A DNA stretch of 35,172 bases from Elysia marginata (Eukaryota > Mollusca > Gastropoda > Plakobranchidae). The notes under the pieces were generated by a model. It had not been told where the DNA came from, made no database searches, and worked only from the letters and a program-made list of their open reading frames with translations. Below are positions 22,301 through 30,905 of this stretch, in pieces. The position numbers and the translations under genes are program-made. The stretch covers positions 163,639 to 198,810 of the forward strand of contig BMAT01007428.1 in NCBI GenBank assembly GCA_019649035.1. The letters are read 5' to 3'. Within the stretch, counting starts at the first letter, position 1; each line of letters starts with the position of its first letter.

Positions 22301-24283
22301 CCTCAAAAATTATGCCTCAGAGTAAACCCATACGTGCTAAGGATTAAAAAAAAAAACCTTGGGAGGCATGCTTACCAGTAAATATACCGTTATCACTAAG
22401 TATCTTGGGTAGACTGCGGACATTGTAGAAAGATTGGAAGTGATGGACCCCATTATGAAGACCATACATGCCATTCTGGTGCTGGGGGAGGCCAGTCAGG
22501 ATCACAGACCTGAGAGATGAAGTCAGAAGTCAGCTGTCAAAATGCTGATACGTTTCTCATTTTGTTTTAGTCTTGTAACTTTACAAACATTACTAGCTTT
22601 GCCAAGCTCGGGTACGCGCGATTCCACGTCAAAGCATAAAAAACCTAGAAAGTATGAACTTATCAACGGGTTTTCTTTTTCAAGACAAACAATGCCTCAA
22701 TGTAGACGGATACGAGCTTAAGATTAAAAAGTTGATAGGCATGTTTTTGTTTTGTGCAGTCGCCAAATTTTTCAATAACTTTACTTCCAAATATACTAAA
22801 ACAGCATGTTATTCAGTATATCTATCTAACTTATTATAGTTTTAGCCTTCCCACTGTATCTATTTCTTGTGAGGAAGTTTGCACTTGGAATGCATTCTTA
22901 AATCATACCAAAGATAATAAAATCCTACCTATTGACCCCAATATTTACAACACCTTGAACTCCCGGCTCATATAACGAGGGGCGTAGGCATTTCAAAGAA
23001 TTGAATGAATTGATTGCTGGTGCGAGATACTGAGCACTATTGCCGACTCGTCACAGTTGTCCTTAGTCCAGCCACAATACGTTTTACGGTGCAACACCCA
23101 TTATTGTCTGGCTCAATAGTCTTCTTTACATTGTTTACACGTGTCCATGTTCTTTTTTTTTCTTTGGTCGGCGTTATGGCAAATGAAACCCAAACACAGA
23201 ATCCCTTGCTACCTTACCTCCGGAAATGAAATATCTACTAAAGCTCGGTGCCGTGAATATAACATTACTATCAATCATATCTACAAAGGCGACTGAATTT
23301 GATTGCACGCTTTACTTCAAATAATACATAAAAACACGCGTTGACGGAAGAATCTGATCATCTGATTATCGGATAGCTTAGTATTAGAGAACAATCGCAG
23401 TGAGCAGTGTGGTAATATAGATGAACCTGCTTGGTGAGCAGCTGCTGACACCCGTGTAGCCTCTGTTGAAGATGACACTGCGTGAAGCCAGGGCGTCCAA
23501 GCTGGGTGTGTCACATACAGTGTTATTGTACGCTGTCTGCATGAAACCACCATCATCAGCTGAGAAAAGGGGAAAGTGTTGCCCTTTTTATTTTGTAATT
23601 GAGATGGCGCGAGTCTGGTTGACAAAATCGCTTCGTAGAAATTTAGCACACAATAATTGCCATTTGTTACCCTTAAAAACAAAAAATGCAATGAGATACT
23701 ACACTCAAACACTCAAAGGAAATATGCTATTCTGAAAATAAGCATGCGGGGGAATTTTTTACAAGAACATCGGTATTAAAAAATACGATTAAAGGAAAGA
23801 TGTGAAAAAAAAAGAAAATATTTGGAATTTATACAATATGCACCGGTACTTATTTCATACATTGATGTAAGATAAAATAAGATAAAATATTTTGTAAATA
23901 ATTTTAATGCAAGTGAAGAAGGTTACACTACAATATTTTTTCAGATTTGTTTAATTTCATCTTTATTACAACTCTACTATAAATCCAAATAACTACGCTT
24001 GCTTGGCAAAGTTTCAGATAGTATGAGCTAACATAAAAAACATTGCAATAGTTTCTAGCTGTTCAAGTTCGATGGATCAAAAGGTTTAAGTAAAAACTTT
24101 AAAAATTATGTCAAAGAAAAAAGTCATGCTATATTTAAAGTATACAATTTGTACAGCTTTCACATGCGTAAATAACGTTTCTAGGTTATTACATTTGAAC
24201 TCACCCAAAATAACGACCACATTGCGTTGCTTAGCCTGTGCGGCGAAAGCTAACAAACACACCAGAGACAGACCACGAAGCAT
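7012..24283 (-). CDS. SGSH: N-sulfoglucosamine sulfohydrolase (heparan N-sulfatase), complete, 9 exons
   Basis: Coding exons in transcript order are 24283-24205, 23559-23427, 22509-22376, 18958-18811, 17217-16988, 15047-14872, 9222-9031, 8209-8076 and 7300-7012. All phases agree and the sum is 1515 nt, so 504 residues, against about 502 for the human enzyme. SGSH removes N-linked sulfate from glucosamine at heparan sulfate chain ends in lysosomes. A signal peptide (1 to about 17) precedes NVVVILADDGGF, with the metal ligands Asp28 and Asp29. SSCSPSR holds Cys67, to be converted to formylglycine, and Arg71. GKYH supplies Lys120 and His122, AFHD His174, and SDNG Asp266 and Asn267. N-glycosylation sequons are at Asn38, 145, 400 and 408. 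The C-terminal half carries the family blocks LTGRSLLP and [12 protein letters not shown]. One active-site Arg of the human enzyme (282 by recall) is Lys275 here. No stop or frameshift was found, so the gene looks functional. Confidence 0.95.
7301..9030. other. SGSH introns 8 and 7
   Basis: Apart from exon 8 (8076-8209), this is AT-rich intron with no recognised repeat or gene. The open frames here have no domain. Confidence 0.55.
8076..8209 (-). CDS. SGSH: SGSH exon 8
   Basis: It encodes [24 protein letters not shown] and FLDILN, with the sequons NWT and NRT; the second is completed by exon 9. The acceptor is TGTGCAG and the donor GTGGGC in phase 2. Confidence 0.95.
9031..9222 (-). CDS. SGSH: SGSH exon 7
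   Basis: It has 64 whole codons and enters and leaves in phase 0. It encodes [12 protein letters not shown] and LTGRSLLPL, and ends HDMHE, which continues with VTM in exon 8. The acceptor is TTTCCAG and the donor GTAAGT. Confidence 0.95.
9223..10302. other. Left part of SGSH intron 6
   Basis: AT-rich intron with a T-run near 9378. No gene or element is visible before the Tc1 copy. Confidence 0.55.
10305..11948 (-). mobile_element. Tc1-like transposon, copy 1, near full length
   Basis: The element is 1644 bp. Its inverted ends are GAGCGCCAAAAGAAACGCAA at the left and its mirror at the right, with TA at both flanks (10303-10304 and 11949-11950). The transposase runs on the - strand. It lies in SGSH intron 6, in the same orientation as the gene. 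Confidence 0.9.
10609..11629 (-). pseudogene. Dead Tc1 transposase, copy 1
   Basis: The frame starts where copy 2 has ATG, but here it is AGG (11629-11627). It shows an HTH domain ([14 protein letters not shown]), a stop at RRR*RLHE, the first catalytic Asp in VVFSDESRF, the second in QQDNTRAP, and Glu in SPDLNPIE. Exactly 34 residues separate the second Asp from Glu (DD34E, the Tc1 signature). A frameshift separates the first and second Asp segments. Two more stops flank the last block (SNV*VLPW and ENL*EYL). The normal end RGHTHY is followed by TAG at 10609-10611. With a lost start, three stops and a frameshift it is inactive. Confidence 0.88.
11951..13215. other. Intron between the two Tc1 copies
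   Basis: AT-rich intron sequence. The only structured part is the hairpin repeat at 12326-12401. Confidence 0.55.
12326..12401. repeat. Short hairpin, probable MITE remnant
   Basis: CAGTGGAACCCCTGAATAAG opens a segment whose AACCCCTGAA-TAAGGACC arm pairs with GGTCTTAGTTCAGGGGTT ending at 12401. CAGTGGAACC with AAGGACC is a style of end seen in widespread animal miniature DNA elements. Traces may continue to about 12478. Confidence 0.45.
13544..14514 (-). pseudogene. Dead Tc1 transposase, copy 2
   Basis: Unlike copy 1 it keeps its ATG (14514). It shows a clean HTH domain ([20 protein letters not shown]) with GRPR (RPRSGRPR). A small deletion near 14293, relative to copy 1, shifts the frame before the second domain. 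The catalytic Asp segment continues in another frame ([10 protein letters not shown]) up to the gap. The second Asp and the Glu fall in the gap. The stop corresponding to copy 1 is at 13544-13546. Confidence 0.8.
13554..14027. other. Assembly gap (474 N)
   Basis: The gap lies inside Tc1 copy 2. The total element length then differs by only 28 bp from copy 1, so the gap size is believable. Confidence 0.99.
14872..15047 (-). CDS. SGSH: SGSH exon 6: second metal-binding pair
   Basis: It encodes GIGLFMKEL, then [20 protein letters not shown]. Asp266 and Asn267 are metal ligands. Lys275 stands where the human enzyme has Arg. The donor GTAAAC lies at 14871-14866, only 38 bp from a Tc1 element. Confidence 0.95.
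15048..16680. other. SGSH intron 5, left part
   Basis: There is a purine-rich stretch on the + strand around 15470-15720, open in several frames but with no domain. Nothing else is recognised. Confidence 0.5.
16684..16925. repeat. Degenerate tandem repeat, about 40 bp x 6
   Basis: Variants of AAAGTAAAC start near 16684, 16722, 16763, 16801, 16844 and 16886, so spacing is 38-43 bp. Several units also share CCAG and TTCTC further in. The block lies in SGSH intron 5, about 60 bp beyond the exon 5 donor. Confidence 0.5.
16988..17217 (-). CDS. SGSH: SGSH exon 5
   Basis: It encodes [20 protein letters not shown] and later [18 protein letters not shown] and FNRMDQ, all SGSH family blocks. The acceptor is TTTCCAG and the donor GTAGGG in phase 1. 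Confidence 0.95.
17218..18600. other. SGSH intron 4, left part
   Basis: AT-rich intron with no recognised feature. Confidence 0.55.
18604..18800. repeat. CT-rich microsatellite (GA-rich in the SGSH transcript)
   Basis: A dense (CT)n run at 18604-18665 is followed by imperfect CT/TTTCTC repeats up to about 18800. That is within 10-15 bp of the SGSH exon 4 donor boundary at 18810. Confidence 0.9.
18811..18958 (-). CDS. SGSH: SGSH exon 4: Lys/His active-site strand
   Basis: It encodes [10 protein letters not shown], with Lys120 and His122, and the sequon RNIT. The only phase-consistent donor is GTAGGT after AA. It joins A of exon 5 to make Lys165 before [10 protein letters not shown]. Without splicing, the next codon is TAG. 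Confidence 0.92.
18959..21285. other. SGSH intron 3, left part
   Basis: AT-rich intron. Apart from the ATT microsatellite I see no gene or element. Confidence 0.55.
20679..20756. repeat. (ATT)n microsatellite
   Basis: An imperfect run of ATT/TTA triplets with occasional ACT, GTT and CTT variants. Confidence 0.9.
21286..22226 (-). mobile_element. 5'-truncated RTE-like LINE fragment in SGSH intron 3
   Basis: The - strand frame 22226-21600 encodes the second half of a reverse transcriptase: [16 protein letters not shown], the catalytic box [20 protein letters not shown] and FKYLG, then LLYGCEAWT and WFFRRML. At 21600-21602 TGA replaces the Trp expected in the P-W-T block. Reading continues as [10 protein letters not shown], shifts frame near 21430-21480, and ends [14 protein letters not shown] with TGA at 21298-21300. 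The short GATGATGGTGATCATG tail follows. The endonuclease and N-terminal RT parts are absent, as in normal 5' truncation. It is not functional. Confidence 0.85.
22376..22509 (-). CDS. SGSH: SGSH exon 3
   Basis: It completes Arg71 and reads [20 protein letters not shown], a block nearly invariant in SGSH. It ends in phase 1 at GTAAGC. The acceptor is CTCTCAG. Confidence 0.95.
22510..24204. other. SGSH introns 2 and 1
   Basis: Apart from exon 2 (23427-23559) this is AT-rich intron with no recognised element. Confidence 0.55.
23427..23559 (-). CDS. SGSH: SGSH exon 2: catalytic Cys and metal-binding Asp pair
   Basis: It encodes ADDGGF and, near its end, SSCSPS plus two bases of Arg. C-x-P-S-R is the sulfatase signature read by the formylglycine-generating enzyme. 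The acceptor is TTCTCAG and the donor GTTCAT. NNT is a glycosylation sequon. Confidence 0.95.
24205..24283 (-). CDS. SGSH: SGSH exon 1: signal peptide and first strand
   Basis: ATG at 24283-24281 opens [17 protein letters not shown], a typical secretory signal, followed by KQRNVVVIL. The donor is GTGAGT after phase 1. The first metal-binding Asp pair comes at the start of the next exon. Confidence 0.93.
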
Positions 24284-24341
24284 CGTGTATTTACCTTAAC
24301 AGCTAAAACAACTAATCTGCTAAGACTGGTTGCCTATAGCG

Positions 24342-24347
24342 AACTGA
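24342..24347 (-). promoter_or_regulatory. SGSH: Candidate initiator of SGSH
   Basis: TCAGTT on the - strand matches the invertebrate initiator TCAKTY. It would give a 5' UTR of about 60 nt. No clear TATA box is seen. Short motif, weak evidence. Confidence 0.35.
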
Positions 24348-24418
24348 CCGGCGAGATGTGATACATCTGTTTTGATTGCCTTTTTTACGAAAGTATGTCA
24401 AACTTCTTTGATAAACGA

Positions 24419-24428
24419 GGCACGTGAC
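24419..24428. promoter_or_regulatory. SGSH: CLEAR/E-box-like TFEB site upstream of SGSH
   Basis: GGCACGTGAC matches the lysosomal CLEAR consensus GTCACGTGAC at nine of ten bases and contains CACGTG. It lies 136 bp upstream of the SGSH start codon. Lysosomal genes are TFEB targets through such sites in vertebrates. A chance E-box is possible. Confidence 0.5.
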
Positions 24429-24429
24429 G

Positions 24430-24890
24430 CTTTAAATCCACATTACCTTACAGGTATCGAACTTATTGGCTCTCCACGTTACAGTTGTAAACCGACTTAG
24501 AGACAGTTCTTAATCTCAAATCATAAGTTACGTTCAAATACATAGATAAAATTAATATGATAGCACACACACGCTAATTCGTCGTACTTTGGGACTTATA
24601 AGTAAAGGTTATCTATTTCAAAACTGTTCGCATATGTTCAAGTAGCCTAACTATTAGAAAATGAAACATTGTCTTTATCAATTGGATAACAGCATATGAG
24701 TCAAATGAACAAGTTTTTATGTGATAATGGTTATATGACGAATGTGAACTAGACTTAAGTGATAATAATAACGGAAAGATTGGTAAACCCCCATCTTTGA
24801 CTGACCTTGAAATCCGTTGATTGTTACTAGATCTGTAAAATGTTGTGCAATACTTGCAATTTTTGTCTCCTTTGATGTGAGCAATGAGAC
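24430..24890. other. Upstream flank of SGSH
   Basis: No further motif or gene was recognised between the promoter region and the LINE. Confidence 0.5.
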
Positions 24891-26728
24891 ATTGATTGAT
24901 TGATTGGAATTTTTACAAGCCCAGTCCATCATTAGCGATGATCTCAGGGCTTACGATTTCTTCAACTGTAGTTTATTTCGATACTTTAATCTTGCCGACC
25001 TATCTCATATATTAAAATCAAGTTTTAAAAATCTTAGATACTATTTACAAGTTTTAAAAGTTTTCTGTACATTGCTTCAGATTTTGCCATATAATCCAAT
25101 TTCTTTCAGATAATCCGAAATCTGAGAGGCTTTCACCTCTCGGAATAGTGTGTGCATATTAGTTGTCTTATAATATTTTTGTCTGCTTAGCAAAAAATCT
25201 GCGCATTCCACTAAAATGTGTTTTACAGTGAGAGGACATTCACAAGCTGTACAATAGGGTTGTTGTTCCCCTTTTAAAAGGTATTCATGAGTGATCCGTG
25301 AATGGACGATACGGAGTCTGCTCACAACAGTCTCTTGTTTTCTGTTCAGTCCTTCATAATAAATGAGTCTTTCTTTAAGATTTGGTCTAATTTCATAAAG
25401 TTTATTGTCGACTTCAGTATCCCAGGCCGTCTGCCACAGTTGTTCAAGATGCGTGTTTAAGTTTTAGGTCGGACCAGATGACTTGTTTATCATCGTGAAT
25501 TTCCTGATTGAGCGCTAGTTTAGCAAGTTCATCCACTTTCTCATTTCCGGGTATTCCTACATGAGAAGGGATCCATACAAGGACGACTTTTGTCCGAGGG
25601 GCCATTTTCGCTAAAAGGTTATAAATACGAGCAACATTTTTATTCTTTAAAATTTTCCCCTGTAAGGCCTGTATGGCCGAGAGGCTGTCAGTGTATATTA
25701 CAGATCTTAGAATTCTTTTTCGTTTGAAATATTTGAGAGCTAGTGATATACCCTCAAGTTCTGCATTAAAAACTGTGGAATCATAGTTAAAACGTGTCTG
25801 TTCTTGTTTATCAGGATCTTTTGGGTAGAAGGAGGCAGCTGCTACCTTCTCACTTTTCGACCCATCAGTGAATGCCTCCTTATAAGCGGCATACTTTTCT
25901 CGTAGTTGAGCAAATTCTTGTCGAAATACCATTTCGCTAGTATCTTCTTTTTTGAATGATGTTAGGGAAAGATCAAAGGTTATGTTGTGTTCCTCCCATG
26001 GGGCAGGAATTTTTTCATAGCGATCGTCTATTCTTCTAGGATCAATATCTGCATTTAGAATGTCGGGGAGTGTTCTTGTTCCGAAAGGTGGAACGGTATT
26101 GGACCTATCGAAGAGTTCGCTTGATGGGTCATTTGATATTGTATTGTAGCACGGGTTGTTTGGAAGAGACTTAATTTTCAAATAGTAATTCATTAACAAT
26201 TTTTGTCGTCTGAGAGCAAGAGAGCATTCTCCTGCTTCAACGTATAGGCTTTTTACTGGGGAAGTCCGAAAAGCACCTAGTGCTATACGTAGACCTTGGT
26301 GATGAATTGGATCTAACTGTTTCAGTATGTGATTTTTGGCAGATCCATATACTATGGATCCATAGTCAAGTTTCGATCGAATTAAAGCTCGATACAATTT
26401 TAAGAGAGTGTTTTTATCTGCACCCCAGTCAGTGTGACCCACAACACGTAAATTTAGAGCCATTTGACATTTTCTTTTCAAAAGAGAGATATGATTTTGA
26501 AAAGTGAGCTTTTTATCAAATGTGATACCCAGAAATTTAGCCTCTTCTTTCACAGGAATAGCTTGGCCGTTCAGAGAGAGAGAGGGTTCGGTATAAAGCC
26601 TTTGATTGTGGAAGTGGACGCAAACTGTTTTGGAGACAGAATTTAAAGCCTTTTTCACCAATACATTTTTGGACTTTGTTAATGCACAGTTGCATAGTAC
26701 TTTCGAGGTGTTTCAGGTGTTTCCCCTC
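24891..26728 (-). mobile_element. 5'-truncated LINE with reverse transcriptase tail and RNase H
   Basis: The element starts inside the RT, after the catalytic box, and runs through RNase H and a C-terminal domain to a stop at 25077-25079. A 3' UTR of about 185 bp follows (25076-24891), ending in a (TGAT)n tail, seen as ATTGATTGATTG on the + strand. The 3' UTR holds an AAGCCC...GGGCTT hairpin (24917-24952). Its 5' end abuts the tail of another copy at 26729. Confidence 0.88.
25077..26728 (-). pseudogene. RT/RNase H polyprotein, two frameshifts
   Basis: The main frame 26661-25444 reads the RT thumb region (EAKFLGITFDKKLTFQNHI, LDYGSIVYG) and then RNase H. Its acidic residues are in place: FTDGS, NAELEGI, YTDSLSAI and HVGIPGNEKVDELA. 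Upstream, a second frame gives ESTMQLCINKVQKCIGEKGF, which joins the main frame by a one-base slip near 26640. Downstream, near 25450, another slip leads to LEQLWQTAWD and a Cys/His-rich C-terminal block (YCTACECPLTVKHILVECAD). The rest is open, so it decayed only recently. Because the RT catalytic half is missing, this copy cannot move itself. Confidence 0.87.
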
Positions 26729-26932
26729 GATTGATAGATAAATTGATTGAAATTTTCACAAGCCCAGTCCATCATTAACGATGATCTCAGGGCTTACGAT
26801 CTCCTCAATTGTAGTTTACCTCGATACTATAATCTTGCCAACTTATCTCATATATTAAAATCAAGTTTTAAAATTCTTAGATACTATTCACAAGTTTTGA
26901 AATTTTTCTATACATTGCTTCAGATTTTGCTT
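26729..26932 (-). mobile_element. Extreme 5'-truncated copy of the same LINE (3' UTR only)
   Basis: From about 26932 down to 26750 the sequence matches the 3' UTR at 25087-24903, beginning three codons before the LINE stop. The degenerate tail ATTGATAGATAAATTGATTG lies at 26729-26750. It has the same AAGCCC...GGGCTT hairpin (26760-26795). Confidence 0.88.
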
Positions 26933-27369
26933 ATGTCTGTGTAAAGAAGCGTCATGATTTGAAAGTAATTAAGGCAGGAATAAAACATTGAACACATTTC
27001 TGCACAGGTAAGTACATATGACTCGCATTCAGGGTGAACGATGTCCCAATTTTCAACTTCAAACGCATTGCTGTTTTACCAGGTCATTTTTCTTACATTT
27101 TAAACGTAAAAATACATAACTTTTGTTGATTTAAAGTAGAGAGAAAAAGAAGAAAAAAATCTTTCAAGGAAATAAAAAAATAAAAGGCAATTCCAACATT
27201 CGATTTATTTATCCTGGACGCGAGATCTTTCTCTCAGGTAACAAATGATTTAAAGAGGTCTTCATTTGTTTATGGGTAGCATGGTGTTTTGAGTGCTCAC
27301 GATGTTATGTTTGAGAGAACCGAACAATTTTTCAAAATAAAAGTAAAAAGCTTATTTTATGCGGCTAAT
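26933..27369. other. Unassigned intergenic sequence
   Basis: AT-rich with A-rich runs. No feature recognised. Confidence 0.5.
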
Positions 27370-27650
27370 CCATTAAAACACTCAAAGCGCTTTACATGGG
27401 TTCGCCGCCAAACCATAATCAACCAAGTTGCTAGACTCACAGAGGAGCAGCAAATAATTTGCATCACTTTGGCAGGCCTACCAGATCTTTTACTGCCTGT
27501 AGTCGGTACTCCTTTAGCGCATGATTGAGGCAAAGAAATTTGTGTAAAGAGCCTTTTACAAGAACTTAACGTCGACCTACCGAAGCAGGACTCGAAACCC
27601 GAATCACTCGATACGAAAGCCGAACGTCGACCACTAGACCACGAAGCCAC
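27370..27650 (-). repeat. tRNA-derived SINE (tRNA-Glu-like head)
   Basis: On the - strand it starts GTGGCTTCGTGGTCTAGTGG, containing an A box, and 40-50 bp on has GGTTTCGAGTCC, a B box with one extra T. This order and spacing is a tRNA-related pol III promoter. The body then runs about 220 bp. Its 3' limit is uncertain. The open frame across it is a by-product. Confidence 0.7.
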
Positions 27651-28539
27651 ATAAAATCAAAACATGAACAGCAGAAAATGATCGGCACGATGATTCAATT
27701 GGAGTGTAATATGATCAAATTGTGAGGTGGGTTGGGTTTCTCAGCAATTTCTACTCTCACCAATTTTCCCATAAGCCTAAGGTTAAAATGCTAAATTTGA
27801 TCAGCGTGGACAGCTTTCTCATTATCTTGAAAGAGTTTCCTTGTGCGTATAATTTGTTGTTCATAGTTCTGACTGATCCAAAAAGAAAGACAACGGTTTC
27901 TTAATGACATCCACATTCATTTAAAACGCCATAAAACATATTTGAAAAAAAAAGAGGAAAGGATAGGTATGTAGAATAAAGCGATTTTTTGTGTGGAAAT
28001 TAAATCCAACTTAAATTAAGACACATCATTTTGATAATCATACATAGGAAAAAAGATATCCAAAGATATAAAAAAAAGAAAAAAACATGTTCCTCTCCAA
28101 GAAAAAGATCAAATACAGCTAGGTAACAGATCGGGACATGTAGGCTGGCTGAAGCACAAGCACATGTGTGTCCTAAGGCTGTAACTGAATAACTCAGTAA
28201 TAGACAATATAGTCAATAACTTTGGAACTTGTTCAAAAAAAGACTTTGGTCAAAACTAGTTTGAAGGTTTCAAGGTAGTATAAAACAGAGCATCCAAATA
28301 TTGGGCATCAGGCTTCCCACGGCCTCTCCTTACACGTATAACAAACAACTAGAGAAAATATTAGTAAATACTAATTAAGAGCTTATGATCAACAGTATGA
28401 CACAGCTATGTGCGCAATGCCCAATTCTTTGCGTGGTGATTTTGAACTGATGATGACTGATATGGAGCAATAAGGACTTCTTAATAGAATTTGTGTGTAT
28501 TAAAATCACGATGAAAAGTATAAAAAGGGGATTGGAAAA
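27651..28539. other. Unassigned intergenic sequence
   Basis: No gene or recognised repeat. Confidence 0.5.
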
Positions 28540-28820
28540 ATGTGGAGGGGGTTTAAACTATCATTAAAACGATTTTTAGGGGGAGTGCCAAGGGGTGATC
28601 CAAAATGTGTTATGCTTTAGTAGTTAAAAACATTTTTTTAAATCTTTTAATGATTATTCTCGACGATTGTGCGCTTGTGTTGTAGGGGTGCTTACTGCTT
28701 ACTTCTGTTCACTTCAAATCAAACCACCAGTACAATTTTGCAATGTGGATTGTGTGGATATTTTTATCAATTGTGTGCACTATATGTCATGTTCAGATAT
28801 GTAAATCAGACTCTGGGCTC
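28540..28820 (+). repeat. Diverged dispersed repeat, copy 1
   Basis: It shares a common layout with 30070-30300: a GTTATGCTTTAGTA block, TGTGCGCTTGTG, then TCTGTTCACTTCAAAT, CCACCAGTACAATTTTGCAA and finally TGTCATG. Limits are approximate. The + orientation is arbitrary but the same for both copies. Confidence 0.5.
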
Positions 28821-28824
28821 TAAA

Positions 28825-29990
28825 CCAATGGTACAAACCCTTCACATAAAAAATCATAAGCACCTAGGCAAACGGGTGTGAAAAAAACAGGTTCACTGGC
28901 AGTCCAATGCAACATCATAAATATTCTGCCACTGACTGAAGCTCTCAGAATCTAGACTTTAAAGATAAGTTGCAAGATAAAAAAACTAACTATCAGTGTC
29001 ACATCTGAAATTTTCGGCACACAAATCAAAGTCATTCATGAACTAATGTTCCAGTAGATCAAATTAGCGAAAATTGAGTGAAAAGTTACAACAAAATAGG
29101 ACAGAAGTAGAAAATTGTTTCCATTTTTAAAGTGTCGACAGGATTGTTGTGGACTCGTCATAATTGGAGGCTACATATCTGAAACCAAGGTATATCAGGT
29201 GTTCTAATTTCATCTAAAACTAAAACGAGACAGGATGTAAATGGCAATTACTGACCTAATTGTAAACAGTCTTTGGACATGATCTGTTAAAACAAAAGTG
29301 TTAGCTAATATTCAGTCCTGCTGCCGTCTTGAGTGGCGGACTGAACAAATAGCAAGATAAACATTATGTGACGTAGAATTCTGTGCTAATTCAGATTTAT
29401 AACTAAGTAATCACTGTCATAATCTTGAAATTAATTCAAGGAGTAACAAACTAACTAAAGTGATGAAGTTTTACTCAAAATAGATAATTAACATTTTGTG
29501 AGTGGGCTTTCCTAATTATAAAAGTGAAATATGGCGTCTCGTTTGTTTTTTTTTTCTAAAGTATGTCTTGTATTAAGGAGCTATGCTATCCATAGAATAT
29601 TTTGGATTTCTTCAGTTAGAATCCTTAATTTTCTCGCAGTTTCCAGGCACCTCCAACACTTTTCTCTGAATCACAAGTGAGAGGCGGTCATGCTATCACA
29701 CATAAAAACAAATAGAACTATCTTTATAAAAAGTGGTTGAAAATGGGGAGAGCAGTCAAGCTGCTGTAGTACGACATTAACTTATGGCAATATTGTTAAT
29801 CACGGTATGTGGTACTGGTGTATTGTAAATAACATAATTCACCGCCTCGGATCGCCACTTTTTGGTTGCGGGTGGTTTGTCAATTTTTCAAGCTACCGTT
29901 CTACTATTTTGGTTTGTAATATAAAAAGACGTGTATTTTGATGATATAAATTCCTTTCTCTGAAAACTTCCATTCCTGAATATTTTGTAC
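28825..29990. other. Unassigned intergenic sequence
   Basis: AT-rich, nothing recognised. Confidence 0.5.
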
Positions 29991-29993
29991 AAC

Positions 29994-30320
29994 GCAAGGG
30001 TTCTCAATCTGTGGGTCGCGACCCCCATCTCCCCTCTCTTGACCTCGGGGTTTGCGTTTCACATAGTTGACAATTTTAAAAGTTGTTTCCTGCAAAACGT
30101 ATTATGCTTGAGTATGTTCTAAAATGTTGCACTTTTACTGATGATTCTTATTAAAGACTATGTGCTTGTGCTTTAACTTTTTGTATTTGTGGTTAAATTT
30201 AAAGTTCTGTTCACTCCAATTTAAGCCACCAGTAAAATTTTGCAAGGTGAGAATATGTGGAATTTTCACTATATTATTACTTGTCATGCATTCAATATTT
30301 TCCGTTGAGAGTAAAGTTAA
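29994..30320 (+). repeat. hAT-like non-autonomous repeat, copy 2
   Basis: The left end GGGTTCTCAATCTGTGGGTC followed by GCGACCCC resembles the end common to many animal hAT transposons. The interior, from about 30090, matches copy 1 at 28600-28820. No transposase is present. Confidence 0.5.
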
Positions 30321-30365
30321 AATACGAGAGTGGATCAATATGTTTTGAGAGTTGCATATATAGTA

Positions 30366-30611
30366 TTGAAGGATATTTTTACAAGCCCAATTCCACTTCA
30401 AAGGTGCTCTCAGGGCTTGGGTCCCAATGACAATGTATGGGCTGCCACCCAGAGACTAGCGGGGATACCATGACTTAGCCTCAGCCGGTCACATTATACT
30501 GACACCACCCAACCAGTTAGTAGGGGTCCGGACTGTGCTCGGCTAAGGCTCGAACCCGCGACCTCTTGGCCACGGAGCGAGGCCACTATCAACTGAGCTA
30601 TCTAGGCCCCC
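30366..30611 (-). repeat. tRNA-derived SINE with a LINE-type 3' tail
   Basis: The - strand head GCCTAGATAGCTCAGTTGAT carries an A box, and GGTTCGAGCC about 35 bp later is the B box. A central body follows. The 3' end carries an AAGCCC...GGGCTT hairpin (30383-30418) and TGTAAAAAT, in the same order as in the RNase H LINE at 24.9 kb. Total length is about 246 bp. Confidence 0.8.
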
Positions 30612-30663
30612 TTGAGAGTTGCTCTGTATTTTCTAAACTGTTAATGATAAGTGCATGAAACTT

Positions 30664-30905
30664 TCACAGTCCTTCAAAATACTCTCCATGGCTCTCTATG
30701 CAAAGTTTCAGCCTGATCTGCCACTTCCGGAACACGCCTTGGTAGTCTTCTTCCGGTATGGTCCGCAGCTCTGAATTCACTACTTTTGCGAGGTCTTGAA
30801 TGCGGTCAAACTTCCGTCCAGCTAGCCTGTCCTTCAGAATCGTAAACAACCTGAAGTCACATGGTGCCAAGTCGGGACTGTAGGCGGGTGTTAAGCCATG
30901 ACTTT
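30664..30905 (-). pseudogene. mariner transposase C-terminal remnant
   Basis: The frame reads HGLTPAYSPDLAPCDFRLF, the mariner block with the third catalytic Asp, and then continues to KLCIESHGEYFEGL and a stop at 30664. Just upstream is a stop (SEL*SHGL). Further upstream, to about 31080, only faint traces of the catalytic domain remain. No inverted ends were found. Confidence 0.8.

Noticed and set aside
27357-27650. 97-residue protein
   Set aside because: It lies on a tRNA-derived SINE; such frames are common by-products.
30540-30611. Functional tRNA gene
   Set aside because: A and B boxes are present, but the acceptor and anticodon stems do not pair well and a SINE body and tail follow.
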